A DNA stretch of 64,000 nt from Rhodococcus sp. 14-2470-1b (GTDB lineage: Bacteria; Actinomycetota; Actinomycetes; Mycobacteriales; Mycobacteriaceae): NCBI RefSeq assembly GCF_002259415.1, contig NZ_NPFY01000012.1:124001-188000 (forward strand), given 5' to 3'. Positions 48,864 through 58,457 of this stretch are shown piece by piece; the first letter of the stretch is position 1; every line of letters starts with the position of its first letter. The translations under genes and the position numbers were made by a program. Under the pieces are notes generated by a model. It was not told the DNA's origin. It did no database searches and saw only the letters and a program-made list of their open reading frames with translations.

Positions 48864-48867
<4 letters not shown>
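47824..48867 (+). CDS. FecCD-family ABC permease
   Basis: 347 aa with about nine or ten membrane helices. Family signatures: [44 protein letters not shown] in the first third, then GAIGFVGLVLPHAARFLVG in the last third, which contacts the ATPase. TTG 47824 overlaps the upstream stop by 4 nt; GTG 47830 is an equally possible start. It forms the membrane channel of the B12-type importer. Confidence 0.92.
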
Positions 48868-49646
<779 letters not shown>

Positions 49647-49654
49647 CCCCGCCG

Positions 49655-50014
49655 TCAGGCGCCGTCGCCGCGAGCTTTACGACGCTGTTCCTCGGCGCGG
49701 GCCCGGCACTGACGCAGAAATTCCTCGTCGGCTTCGGCCGTGGTTCCTGTTGCCCGGCCGGGGCGCGTGTCGTATTCGGGGTACGGCGAGTTGCTGCGTC
49801 GAGCCGAACTTCCGCCGCCTGCTCCGCCCCAGATTCCACCGTCGACGGGCCGTCCCACCAGAAGCCACACGATGGATCCGGCGAGCGGGATGAAGATGAC
49901 CAACAGCAGCCACATCATCTTGGGTAGGTGCCGTACACCGCCCTCGTCGGCGGTGATGACGTCGATCAGGCAGAACACCCACAAGATCATGATGATCAGG
50001 CCGAGGTACGGCAT
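49655..50014 (-). CDS. PLDc_N-domain small membrane protein
   Basis: 119 aa from ATG 50014 with GGAGGGAAG upstream. Two membrane helices (LGLIIMILWVFCLIDVI and MMWLLLVIFIPLAGSIVWLLVG) flank the PLDc_N (phospholipase D N-terminal) signature; the cytoplasmic tail is polar and Arg-rich. No PLD catalytic HKD motif follows, so it is a stand-alone membrane module of unknown role. Convergent with the ABC ATPase gene (8 nt apart). A 14-bp palindrome lies just upstream. Confidence 0.82.
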   Translation of the reverse strand: MPYLGLIIMILWVFCLIDVITADEGGVRHLPKMMWLLLVIFIPLAGSIVWLLVGRPVDGGIWGGAGGGSSARRSNSPYPEYDTRPGRATGTTAEADEEFLRQCRARAEEQRRKARGDGA

Positions 50015-50305
50015 CGAACTTCCCTCCAAGTAGAGACCGGTCGGTCTTTCGCGAAGGGAACTTTACTATCGGCTCGGATTCCTGCACAGCCGGAAGTGGT
50101 CGCACTCCCGCGAACCGATCCTTGATCCAACCCAGCCCGACGTTGACGTGCAGCGACGGGTCGGCGCCGCGCGAGCACCATTCGGTGACGGGTCGGCGTG
50201 CTCGGCCCGTCGGGATGACCCAGGTGTTCGGGAGCAAAGCGGGGGTTCGGTTGGCGGCGTTGGGGGTAGTGGACTGGCGAGACACGAATCGAGACGGAGG
50301 TCGAT
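50015..50305. other. Gap between the PLDc_N and methyltransferase genes
   Basis: About 290 bases. Short frames on both strands have no ribosome site or recognisable protein character. The only clear signal is the AGACCG-GT-CGGTCT dyad at 50034-50047. Confidence 0.55.
50034..50047. promoter_or_regulatory. 14-bp dyad in front of the PLDc_N gene
   Basis: AGACCG-GT-CGGTCT, perfect 6-bp arms, 20 bp upstream of the start codon. The ACCGNNCGGT style is common among TetR-family operators; no TetR gene adjoins it. Confidence 0.5.
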
Positions 50306-50956
50306 GTGGGATTGAGTGAGCTCGAGGCGATGGTGAAACGCACCGTCACTGCAGGCCAGCCGTTCGAGTACGGCGCCGACGAGGCGGAGCTCGCCTATCT
50401 GAGTTCATTGGCGGCCGATGACGGCGTGGAGCTGATCTGCGAGATCGGTTTCAACGCAGGCTTTTCGACGTGGGCCTTCCTGTCCGCGTCGCCGACGGTC
50501 ACGGTCGTGTCGTTCGATCTGGCCGAATACGAGTACAGCGATGCCGCCAAAGCTCACATCGACGAACTGTTCCCGGGCCGACACACCTTGATCCGGGGAG
50601 ATTCGCATTCCACCGTCACCGAGTACGCCCGCTCGAATCCCGACGTGCGCTTCGACGTCGTGTTCGTCGACGGTGACCATTCGCTGGACGGCGCGCGTGC
50701 GGACCTGGCGGACGCGCGCGCGTTCAGCACCACGGACACCGTCGTCGTCATGGACGACATCACCCCGTGGCTCTGGTTCGGCGAAGGACCGACCGCTGCT
50801 TGGCGGGATGCCGTCGACTCCGGCTTGATCGACCACCGGAGCTATTACCAGGACGGCAAGGTCGTCGACGCCGTCGTGCCCCCGGCCGACCGAGCCTGGG
50901 CCGTCGGCCGCTACGTGACCACCGGACCCTGGGCCGAAAGTACCGCTCCCATCTAG
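50306..50956 (+). CDS. Class I SAM-dependent methyltransferase (Methyltransferase_24 type)
   Basis: 216 aa from GTG 50306 with GGAGGTCGAT upstream. SAM-binding motif I reads ICEIGFNAGFSTWAF, with the acidic end of the next strand in VVSFDLAEYEY and the family's VVFVDGDHSLDG later. The chemistry is O- or N-methylation of an unknown small molecule. Overlaps the end of lat by 4 nt (convergent). Confidence 0.82.
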   Translation: MGLSELEAMVKRTVTAGQPFEYGADEAELAYLSSLAADDGVELICEIGFNAGFSTWAFLSASPTVTVVSFDLAEYEYSDAAKAHIDELFPGRHTLIRGDSHSTVTEYARSNPDVRFDVVFVDGDHSLDGARADLADARAFSTTDTVVVMDDITPWLWFGEGPTAAWRDAVDSGLIDHRSYYQDGKVVDAVVPPADRAWAVGRYVTTGPWAESTAPI

Positions 50957-52302
50957 GTTCGGTGTTCCTGAAGCCGTGCTACACACCGCTCCACCGCGTC
51001 GAGTCCTCGGTCCAGGTCCGCTTGGCTGATCGTCAGTGCCGGCCGGAAGCGAACCGAGCTTCCGCCACATCCGAGAGCAAGGACGTGCTCGGTCTCGCGG
51101 AGGTCGTCGATCAGGCGGTCGCGGGTGGTGGCGTCGGGAAGGGTGAAGGCGCACATCAGACCGCGGCCGCGTACCTCGGTCACCACGGCGTGCCGCGTCG
51201 CGATGTCCCGCATCCGTCCCAGCACGCGTTCACCGAGCGCACCGGCGCGCTCGATCAGGTTCTCGGACTCGATCACCTCCAGAATGCGACGAGCCCGCAC
51301 CATGTCGGTGAGGTTGCCACCCCACGTGGAATTGATGCGCGACGAGACCTCGAAGACGTTGTTCGGGACATCGTCGACGCGGCCGCCTGCCATGACTCCG
51401 CACACCTGGACTTTCTTTCCGAACGCCACCACGTCGGGTACGACGCCGAGCTGTTGGAAAGCCCAGGCGGTGCCTGTCATTCCGGCACCCGTTTGCACTT
51501 CGTCGACGACGAACAGTGCGTCGTGTTCATGGCACAGCTGCCGTAGTTTCTGCAGGAACCGCGGCCGGAAGTGGTTGTCGCCGCCCTCGCCTTGAATGGG
51601 TTCGACGATGGCACAGGCAATATCGTGCGGGTTGGCTTCGAACGCGAGGCGTGCCGCGGCCAGGGCGTCGTCCTCCAGTGCGTCCATGTCCGCGCCCGTC
51701 CGGATGTACGGCGACGGGATGCGCGGCCAATCGAACTTGGGGAAGCGGTACACCTTGTTGGGGTCGGTGTTCGTCAGCGACATCGTGTAACCGGATCGCC
51801 CGTGGAATGCGTGCTCGAGGTGCAGTACCTGCGTGCCCAGGCCGGCGTCCAACCCGTGCGCTTCGTTCCAGCGGCTCTTCCAGTCGAAGGCGACCTTCAG
51901 CGCGTTCTCGACGGCGAGTGCACCACCTTCGACGAAGAACAGGTGAGGTAGCCGCGGATCGCCGAGCACCCGTGCGAACGTGTCGACGAACCGAGCCATC
52001 GGGATCGAGTAGATGTCGGAGTTGCTCGGCTTGTTCATCGCGGCCTCGAGCAGGTCGGCTCGGAACTGCGCATCGTCCGTCAGCCGGGCGTGATTCATGC
52101 CGAGAGCATTGGATGCGAAGAAGGTGAACAGATCCAGGTACTCGGTGCCGTCCCGCGCGTCGACGAGAGTGGATCCGCGGGACGCCGTCAGGTCCAGCAC
52201 CATCTCGAAGCCGTCGGCGAGCATGTGGCGGCCGATCGCGGCGTGAACGTCCGAAGCGCCGAAGGAACCGGAGGCATGTGGGGTGTGCAATACCTGCGTC
52301 AT
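50953..52302 (-). CDS. lat: L-lysine 6-transaminase
   Basis: 449 aa from ATG 52302, the same length as M. tuberculosis Lat. Transfers the epsilon-amino group of lysine to 2-oxoglutarate, giving 2-aminoadipate semialdehyde (which cyclises to piperideine-6-carboxylate) and glutamate. PLP-dependent class III aminotransferase features: HAFHGRSGYT, Asp267 in VVDEVQTGAGMTGT, and the Schiff-base Lys at 296-297 in VVAFGKKVQVCG, plus NSTWGGNLTDMVR. Divergent from the aldehyde dehydrogenase that takes the next step, with 121 bp between them. In mycobacteria an Lrp-type regulator adjoins lat; here none is seen. Confidence 0.95.
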   Translation of the reverse strand: MTQVLHTPHASGSFGASDVHAAIGRHMLADGFEMVLDLTASRGSTLVDARDGTEYLDLFTFFASNALGMNHARLTDDAQFRADLLEAAMNKPSNSDIYSIPMARFVDTFARVLGDPRLPHLFFVEGGALAVENALKVAFDWKSRWNEAHGLDAGLGTQVLHLEHAFHGRSGYTMSLTNTDPNKVYRFPKFDWPRIPSPYIRTGADMDALEDDALAAARLAFEANPHDIACAIVEPIQGEGGDNHFRPRFLQKLRQLCHEHDALFVVDEVQTGAGMTGTAWAFQQLGVVPDVVAFGKKVQVCGVMAGGRVDDVPNNVFEVSSRINSTWGGNLTDMVRARRILEVIESENLIERAGALGERVLGRMRDIATRHAVVTEVRGRGLMCAFTLPDATTRDRLIDDLRETEHVLALGCGGSSVRFRPALTISQADLDRGLDAVERCVARLQEHRT

Positions 52303-52423
52303 GATCGCCAACGTACCCGATAATATTCCGTAAAGAAACGCATATTGCAGGAACTTTTACTGCGTTGTGACCCGTCGGCTAGATTGAATGTCGCTGCCAC
52401 GGCGACGAAAGGTGATCTTCACA

Positions 52424-53959
52424 ATGACTTCCCCGGTCAAGCACGACGAGCTGAGCGTCCGTACCCGCGCAATCCTGGGACGCCTGGGGGTGACCGCCGA
52501 CCTCGACGTGCCCAGGTCGGAACTTCCGGTCGTCGCCCGTTCGCCGATCACCGGTGGGAATCTCGCGTCCCTCGCCGCGGCCACCGCGGCCGATGTCGAC
52601 GCCGTCGTCACCGTGGCGACATCGTCGTTCACCGAGTGGTCCGCCGTTCCCGCTCCGGTTCGAGGTGGCCTGATCCGTGAACTCGGCGAGCTACTGCGTG
52701 AGTACAAGGCCGATCTCGGCGAGCTGGTCTCCATCGAGGCGGGAAAGATCCTGTCCGAGGGTCTGGGCGAGGTCCAGGAAATGATCGACATCTGCGATTT
52801 CGGAGTCGGGCTCTCGCGTCAGCTGTACGGCAACACCATCGCAACCGAGCGTCCGGGCCATCGCATGATGGAGCAGTGGCATCCGCTCGGGGTCGTCGGC
52901 GTCATCACTGCCTTCAACTTTCCTGTCGCAGTCTGGTCGTGGAACACCGTTCTCGCCTTGGTCGCCGGCGACACCGTCGTATGGAAGCCGTCGGAGAAGA
53001 CGCCCCTGACCGCGCTCGCTGTTCAGGCGCTGTTCGAGCGTGCCGCCGCCAACGCGGACGTCGACCCTCTCGTTGCGCAGTTGGTCATCGGCGACCGCGT
53101 GGCCGGTGAAGCGCTCGTCGACGATTCCCGCGTGGCGCTCCTGTCCGCGACCGGGTCCACACGCATGGGCCGAGCCGTGGCGCCCCGCGTCGCGGAGAGG
53201 TTCGGTCGGGTCCTGCTCGAACTCGGTGGCAACAATGCCGCCATCGTCACCCCGTCCGCCGATCTGGATCTGACGACCCGGGGGATCGTGTTCTCCGCGG
53301 CGGGTACTGCAGGGCAACGGTGTACGTCGCTGCGACGACTGATCGTGCACTCCTCCATCGCCGACGAGCTGGTCGGGCGGATCGCGAAGGCGTACGAATC
53401 GCTGTCCATCGGTTCACCCCTGGACGCCGACACGCTCGTCGGGCCGCTGATCGACGCGCCGGCCTTCGCCGGCTTCCAGAAGGCGCTCGACGCTGCCGTC
53501 GGCGCTGGTGGCGTCGTGAAGGCAGGCGGTTCGCGCGTCGACATCTTCGGCGAGTACGCCTACTACGTCCAGCCGACGGTGGTGACGATGCCTGCACAGA
53601 CGGACATCGTGCGTCACGAGACGTTCGCGCCGATTCTGTACGTTCTCACCTACGAGACGCTCGACGAGGCCATCGCGTTGCACAACGATGTGCCACAGGG
53701 TCTTTCGTCGTCGATCTTCACGACGGATCTGCGTGAGGCCGAGCGGTTCCTGTCCGCAGCCGGATCCGACTGCGGCATCGCCAACGTCAACATCGGACCG
53801 TCGGGAGCGGAGATCGGCGGTGCGTTCGGCGGCGAGAAGGAAACCGGTGGCGGACGCGAATCCGGTTCGGACGCATGGAAATCCTACATGCGACGGGCAA
53901 CCAACACCGTGAACTACTCCAATGAGCTGCCTCTCGCGCAGGGAGTCGAGTTCACCTGA
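52424..53959 (+). CDS. Aldehyde dehydrogenase, L-aminoadipate-semialdehyde (piperideine-6-carboxylate) type
   Basis: 511 aa from ATG 52424 (AAAGGTGA upstream). NAD-linked ALDH7-like enzyme: ITAFNFPVAVWSWN, VWKPSEKTPLTALA, the general base Glu in LLELGGNNA, catalytic Cys in GTAGQRCTSLRR, and a late GGAFGGEKETGGGRESGSD. With Lat it would oxidise lysine-derived semialdehyde to 2-aminoadipate (AmaB/Pcd-type reaction). This is a strong contextual call; substrate is not proven by sequence. Overlaps the convergent tetR gene by 8 nt. Confidence 0.92.
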   Translation: MTSPVKHDELSVRTRAILGRLGVTADLDVPRSELPVVARSPITGGNLASLAAATAADVDAVVTVATSSFTEWSAVPAPVRGGLIRELGELLREYKADLGELVSIEAGKILSEGLGEVQEMIDICDFGVGLSRQLYGNTIATERPGHRMMEQWHPLGVVGVITAFNFPVAVWSWNTVLALVAGDTVVWKPSEKTPLTALAVQALFERAAANADVDPLVAQLVIGDRVAGEALVDDSRVALLSATGSTRMGRAVAPRVAERFGRVLLELGGNNAAIVTPSADLDLTTRGIVFSAAGTAGQRCTSLRRLIVHSSIADELVGRIAKAYESLSIGSPLDADTLVGPLIDAPAFAGFQKALDAAVGAGGVVKAGGSRVDIFGEYAYYVQPTVVTMPAQTDIVRHETFAPILYVLTYETLDEAIALHNDVPQGLSSSIFTTDLREAERFLSAAGSDCGIANVNIGPSGAEIGGAFGGEKETGGGRESGSDAWKSYMRRATNTVNYSNELPLAQGVEFT

Positions 53960-54518
53960 GCAGGCCGTTCACCAAATCGTCGACGATGTCGTCGGTCGAG
54001 GTCTCCGGGTCGATCGGGTAGGTCAGCCGGTCCAACAGGAGGCCGTCGATCGCGTAGTGGAACAGTGCGATCTCCTTGGCGCCCCCGGGAAGTCCTGCGG
54101 CAAGGTTGAATTCGACGTCGCCGCGGAAGCTCGAGCGTTGCCATGCGCCGAGAACGGCGCCGATCTCCGGCCGTCTCGACGCCTCCAGCCGCAGTTCGAA
54201 CAGTGCCAGCGTCACTTCTCGGTTGGTCAGGAGCCGCGCGACGATGTCGCGGGTGTACTCGGCGAACAATTCCGCACTCGGCGCTTTCGCGGCGAGCGGG
54301 GCATGCACGTCGGGATCCGGGGCAAGGCGTTCGCCGATGCGCTCGATCAACCCGGCGATGACGTCCTCGCGCGTCTTGAAGTAGTTCGACGTGGTGCCTT
54401 TCGGTACGCCTGCCTGCACATCGATGGCACGGTGGGTGAGCCCGCGTGCGCCCTCGGCGGCCAGGATCGAAATGCCGGCGTCGGCGAGCTCTGATCTGCG
54501 TTGCGAATTGCGAGCCAT
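53952..54518 (-). CDS. TetR-family regulator, divergent from a DHFR-like gene
   Basis: 188 aa. HTH: ELADAGISILAAEGARGLTHRAIDVQAGVPKGTTSNYF. The C-terminal domain (about 75-188) is a short all-helical ligand domain. It faces the DHFR-like gene at 54598 and the 79-bp gap holds a perfect ACGACA-GG-TGTCGT dyad, so its main target is probably that gene. It also ends within the lysine ALDH gene, but that overlap is tail-to-tail. Confidence 0.9.
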   Translation of the reverse strand: MARNSQRRSELADAGISILAAEGARGLTHRAIDVQAGVPKGTTSNYFKTREDVIAGLIERIGERLAPDPDVHAPLAAKAPSAELFAEYTRDIVARLLTNREVTLALFELRLEASRRPEIGAVLGAWQRSSFRGDVEFNLAAGLPGGAKEIALFHYAIDGLLLDRLTYPIDPETSTDDIVDDLVNGLLR

Positions 54519-54538
54519 GGAAAAAGACTAGCGCAACC

Positions 54539-54552
54539 ACGACAGGTGTCGT
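54539..54552. promoter_or_regulatory. Putative TetR operator
   Basis: ACGACA-GG-TGTCGT, perfect 6-bp arms, 20 bp upstream of the tetR start and 45 bp upstream of the DHFR-like start. Confidence 0.6.
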
Positions 54553-54597
54553 ACTCTCTGAGTCGAACCACTACATCCGTCGTGATTGGAGATTCTC

Positions 54598-55182
54598 ATG
54601 CGTGAACTGGTCTATTACGTAGCCGCCAGCCTCGACGGCTTCATCGCTGCCCCGGACGACACGTTCGATGCGTTCCCCCAGACGGGCGATCACATCGACA
54701 TGATCCTGCGGGAGTACACCGACACGATCCCGACGCTCGGCCTCCAGGCCACCGGCCTGACGCCGCCTCTGACGAGGTTCGACACGGTGATGATGGGGTG
54801 GGGCACCTACGCGGCGGAGGGTGAACACCGGCGCGGCGGACCGTACGAGCATCTGAAGCAGTACGTGTTCTCCCGCCAGCACACCGCCGACGATGCTGTG
54901 CCGGAGGTGACGGTGACGAACGGGGATCCGGTTGCACTGGTGCGGGAGCTGAAGCAGCAGAGCGGATCGGACATCTGGTTGGCCGGTGGAGGGGTCTTCG
55001 CGTCCGCACTCGTCGACGAGATCGATCGGATCATCCTCAAGATCAACCCGATTCTGCTGGGATCGGGCAAGCGCCTCTTCGCCGACCGCGAATACTCGGT
55101 CGCGGGCTTGAATCTCGTCGCGAGCACACCGTATGGATCCGGCGTGGTCATCAACGAGTACACGCTCGACCGACCGTCGTAG
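54598..55182 (+). CDS. Dihydrofolate reductase/RibD C-terminal-like protein
   Basis: 194 aa from ATG 54598 with GGAGATTC upstream. The opening MRELVYYVAASLDGFIA, central DTVMMGWGTYAAE and late DIWLAGGGVFASALV are the RibD-C/DHFR-like reductase signatures (NADPH site). Members reduce pteridine- or riboflavin-type intermediates, but many actinobacterial copies have unknown substrates. Divergent from the TetR gene, suggesting inducible expression. Confidence 0.87.
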   Translation: MRELVYYVAASLDGFIAAPDDTFDAFPQTGDHIDMILREYTDTIPTLGLQATGLTPPLTRFDTVMMGWGTYAAEGEHRRGGPYEHLKQYVFSRQHTADDAVPEVTVTNGDPVALVRELKQQSGSDIWLAGGGVFASALVDEIDRIILKINPILLGSGKRLFADREYSVAGLNLVASTPYGSGVVINEYTLDRPS

Positions 55183-55183
55183 G

Positions 55184-56341
55184 TCACACCAGGATGCTGT
55201 GCGCGCGTAACCGTTCGACGATGTCCGGCGGTGGCCAGGCGGGAACCCGATAGCGAGCCGGGTCCAGGCCTGCCATCGGTTGGACACCACTGATGGACGC
55301 CACGTCGGCGAACTGGACGAAGAACGGCTCGACGCCCTCGCGGCAGAACGCCACGAGGTCGGTCTCCGGCAGCGTGCAGTCCACCTCGTCGGCCCAGATC
55401 GTGACCGTACGGGGACCGAACGGGGTCGACTTGACGGTGACCGTGCCGATCTCGGAGTGCACACGATCCAGCTCGTACTGACGCTGTAGCCAGTCGGCCT
55501 GTGCTGCATATTCTTTCGAGATGTGCACGCAGCGGGCCCGAGCGCTGCCTGGATTGTCCGGCGCCGTGACGTCGAGCGTCACCACAGCACCCGAGTCGTC
55601 GACGGTGTACGCCTGCGGTGACAGGAACCGCGATGTGTGCAGGTACTGCTCCTCGGCGAGACCGAAATGTCTGGCCAGCAGGTCCTCGTCGTCGCTGGGC
55701 ACGACGTACAGCGTGTCTACCGTGGGAACGAATGCCACAGGTGCACAACCGAACCGCGACCTGTGCGACTCGAGCCACCCCGAGTCCAACAGCCACGACG
55801 TGTAGTACTGCCCGCCGCGGTCGACCAACCGCTGAGTGGCGCGGCCCTTCGTCGGATCGGCATGCTGGGTGACGGTGGCCAGATTCGACCGGGCCGCGGC
55901 GAACACCGTGGACGGATCCACACCCCACGTCTCGATCGTGTCCCACGACACGATCGAGCTGTGGGATGGCATGTCCACCGCGACGAGCTCGTCGACCAAC
56001 GGGAACACGCGCCGCGACAACAGCAAACCCGACGGTGAGCCCAACGCGTACGTCGACGGTTTCAACACCGGACGCAGCCTCGGTAGCGCCTCGTGCGAGT
56101 CACCGGGCCAGAAGTTCGACGACATCGTCGTCGATACGAAATGCGCGACATGCGACTCGAGCGCCAGCTCCGACGCTCCCGCGGTGTCGTGGAACAAATT
56201 GTCGAGCGGTAGGACAGACGCCTCGTCGTACCTCACCGCGAACGCCGACGAATCCAGCCGAGCCCCAGCCCCGCCCTCGACCGTGACACGCTCGATCACC
56301 AGACGCGCCAAACGCTGCCTCGGATCCTCGATCTCCCCCAT
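55184..56341 (-). CDS. Uncharacterised protein, 385 aa
   Basis: A full-length, gene-like frame with normal codon character and no signal peptide or membrane helix. I do not recognise the family. Features: acidic N-terminus, a HVAHFVSTTM stretch, a central SSIVSWDTIETWGVDPSTVFAAARSNL pattern that weakly recalls the DUF1444/YtpQ type of 'W.v....l...A..NL' signature, and an aromatic C-terminal RYRVPAWPPPDIVERL. It converges on the DHFR-like gene with 1 nt between stops. No operon partner is obvious. Confidence 0.65.
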   Translation of the reverse strand: MGEIEDPRQRLARLVIERVTVEGGAGARLDSSAFAVRYDEASVLPLDNLFHDTAGASELALESHVAHFVSTTMSSNFWPGDSHEALPRLRPVLKPSTYALGSPSGLLLSRRVFPLVDELVAVDMPSHSSIVSWDTIETWGVDPSTVFAAARSNLATVTQHADPTKGRATQRLVDRGGQYYTSWLLDSGWLESHRSRFGCAPVAFVPTVDTLYVVPSDDEDLLARHFGLAEEQYLHTSRFLSPQAYTVDDSGAVVTLDVTAPDNPGSARARCVHISKEYAAQADWLQRQYELDRVHSEIGTVTVKSTPFGPRTVTIWADEVDCTLPETDLVAFCREGVEPFFVQFADVASISGVQPMAGLDPARYRVPAWPPPDIVERLRAHSILV

Positions 56342-56384
56342 CCCCGGAATGGTAACGCGGCATCGCCGTATCCGGGATACTCAT

Positions 56385-56412
56385 CCGTCCGCGGGGAGCT
56401 TCCCGCGGACGG
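56385..56412 (-). terminator. Hairpin downstream of the HNH gene
   Basis: Perfect 11-bp arms CCGTCCGCGGG / CCCGCGGACGG around GAGCTT. Lies 101 nt past the HNH-gene stop on the minus strand. Confidence 0.6.
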
Positions 56413-56513
56413 TGCTCAGGTTACGGGGTGCTGAGGCCAAGGGTGTGAGCGGCACAGGTGGTGGTTGTGCCGTTCACGGGTGGGTGTTCGATTCGATGGT
56501 GCCGGGGGCCGAG

Positions 56514-58409
56514 CTATCCGGTCCGGGTCTCGGCGTCGGGATCGTCTGATGGGTAGAGGTATTCCTGTGGATGGTGGTAGTGGTTGACGAGCCCCTTGCG
56601 TCGGGGGTCGACGGATTCGGGTGGATGCCAGGCGGTGCGGCCGGGTTGGGGATGATCAGTTCCGGTGGTGGTGGTCGCCCACTGGTTCGGTCCGTCGCCG
56701 ACGAGGGGGTGGTGGCAGTCGCACCCGAAGGTCAGGTCGTCGATGTCGGTGTTGCCACCGTCAGCCCATTCGTCGATGTGGTGGACCTGGCTCCAGGTGG
56801 CGGGGCGCGTGCAATTGGGGAAACTGCAGCCGCGGTCGCGGGCGATGAGGACGATGCGTTGATCGGCCGAGGCGAGTCGTTTACCGCGCCCGAGGTAGAG
56901 GGCGCGTCCGTTGTCGTCGAAAACAGCGAGGTAGTGGTGGGCGTGGGCGGCCATGCGGATGGCGTCGCGAATCGAGACCAGCGATCCGGTGCCGGTGACG
57001 GCATGCCCGGACGCGGTGGCCAGATCGGAGGCGGACATCGAGATCACCGCAGTGACCGGTAGTCCGCGGTGGGTTCCGAGGGTGCCGGCTGCGAGGGTCT
57101 GACGGAACACCGCTTTGACGGCATCGTGGTTCCGTTGCCCTTGGGTGCGTAGGTCCCGGCCGGCGCGTGCCTCCAGCTCCGCAGCAGCAGCAGCAGTCTC
57201 CTCGGGATCGAACAGCGTCAGCGGACCCGGCGACCCTGCAGAAGTAGTACCCGACCCGGCAGCACCCGCCCCAGCGGCATCGGATCCCGCGGCATCGGAT
57301 CCCGCAGCACCCGCCCGAGCGGCATCGGATCCCGCAGCACCCGCCCGAGCGGCATCGGATCCCGCGGCATCGGATCCCGCAGTACTGGAACTCGTGGCGT
57401 CGCAATCCTGCTCGCCCGTGCCCTCACCGTCCGTGCCCTCACCGTCCGTGCCCTCACCGTCCGTGCCCTCACCGTCCGCGCCCTCACCGTCTGCACCGTC
57501 GTCGTCCGAGCCGATGTCGTCCGGTTCGTTCTGCCCGTCATCGTCGTTGCTGTCGTTGCTGTCGGGAATGCTGCCGGGGTAGGCGGTACTCAGGTCGGTG
57601 TCGTGCACGGGCTTCGGCTCGTCGGGGTTCAACACTCCCTTGCGGGCGAGTTTGGCGAGAACCGGCTCCAGATACGCACGGAACTCAGCGTCGATGACAC
57701 CGGCCATCTTCGAGGTCCCGTCGACCTCCTGCGGGCCGAGTCTAAGAAAGCATTTCCTCGCGATGTCCTTCTTGTCCCGCAGTTCCCCATCCGGATCCAA
57801 CAACGCCGTCAACCTGTGCGCCGCAACCTTCAACTGCTCCGGCGAGACCTGTTTCGCCAAGTCCACCAACAAGATCTCCGACTGCACCAACGACTCGTGA
57901 TCGATCCCAGCGGGCAGGGTGTCGAAGAACTTCTCGATCACCCGCACATGCGCAGCGTCGAGATGACCCTCGCACTGCGCTCGCGCAGTCACCGGCAACA
58001 ACGCATCGAGCTGCTCCCCGGTCAACGAACGCCGCCGCGCCAATTTTCCCGCGATTTTGATGCGCTTACCCGCGACTGCGGAGTCGATCCGCAACAAACA
58101 CGCCAACCGCGACGGATTCGACCGCTCCGGCATCACCGCCAAACCGTCACCGTCCACCAACTCCGTCAACCACGTGTGCGAGGTGCCGTAGATCGCCCGC
58201 GACACCGTCTCCATCCGCACCAACACCGCACGCCGGTCCGCATCACCGACAACCCGACCATCCAACGACGCCTCCGCAACCGCACCCCACGCGGACTCCA
58301 TCTCCTCCACCGCAGCACGCAACGCAGGGTCCTCGATCGGCAACACACCACGCGCCGTATCGACCCGAAGGTCCCCGGCTACATCGTCGACGCTCTCCCC
58401 CAAAAGCAT
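56514..58409 (-). CDS. DUF222/HNH endonuclease (13E12 repeat family) with internal minisatellites
   Basis: 631 aa from ATG 58409; an upstream start at 58448 adds 13 residues. The N-terminal ~270 residues are the helical DUF222 region (AVEEMESAWGAVAEAS... KFFDTLPAGI...). The C-terminal part has a zinc-ribbon-like CSFPNCTRPATWSQ followed by the HNH core VHHIDEWADGGNTDIDDL and CDCHHPLVG. Between them are a run of Asp/Gly/Glu (TDGEG repeats) and an Ala/Ser/Gly run. Such proteins are multicopy in mycobacteria and rhodococci; nuclease activity is assumed from HNH. Whether they belong to mobile elements is unclear. Confidence 0.85.
   Translation of the reverse strand: MLLGESVDDVAGDLRVDTARGVLPIEDPALRAAVEEMESAWGAVAEASLDGRVVGDADRRAVLVRMETVSRAIYGTSHTWLTELVDGDGLAVMPERSNPSRLACLLRIDSAVAGKRIKIAGKLARRRSLTGEQLDALLPVTARAQCEGHLDAAHVRVIEKFFDTLPAGIDHESLVQSEILLVDLAKQVSPEQLKVAAHRLTALLDPDGELRDKKDIARKCFLRLGPQEVDGTSKMAGVIDAEFRAYLEPVLAKLARKGVLNPDEPKPVHDTDLSTAYPGSIPDSNDSNDDDGQNEPDDIGSDDDGADGEGADGEGTDGEGTDGEGTDGEGTGEQDCDATSSSTAGSDAAGSDAARAGAAGSDAARAGAAGSDAAGSDAAGAGAAGSGTTSAGSPGPLTLFDPEETAAAAAELEARAGRDLRTQGQRNHDAVKAVFRQTLAAGTLGTHRGLPVTAVISMSASDLATASGHAVTGTGSLVSIRDAIRMAAHAHHYLAVFDDNGRALYLGRGKRLASADQRIVLIARDRGCSFPNCTRPATWSQVHHIDEWADGGNTDIDDLTFGCDCHHPLVGDGPNQWATTTTGTDHPQPGRTAWHPPESVDPRRKGLVNHYHHPQEYLYPSDDPDAETRTG
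57259..57377. repeat. Minisatellite in the HNH gene, Ala/Ser/Gly type
   Basis: A 30-bp unit containing CCCGAGCGGCATCGGATCCC and GCAGCACC is repeated about three times with partial copies, in frame. It encodes alternating GSDAA and RAGAA steps. Confidence 0.8.
57418..57492. repeat. Minisatellite in the HNH gene, 15-bp unit x5
   Basis: GTGCCCTCACCGTCC repeated four times exactly and once with two changes, in frame. It encodes repeated TDGEG. Unit length is a multiple of three, so copy-number change would keep the frame. Confidence 0.9.
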
Positions 58410-58457
58410 GACTCCACCATAGCCCGAAAACCGCCATTTGTCGAACATATGTTCGAA

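Noticed and set aside
57259..57492. CRISPR array in the region of short repeats
   Set aside because: Repeats are contiguous, without unique spacers, and lie in frame within the HNH gene.
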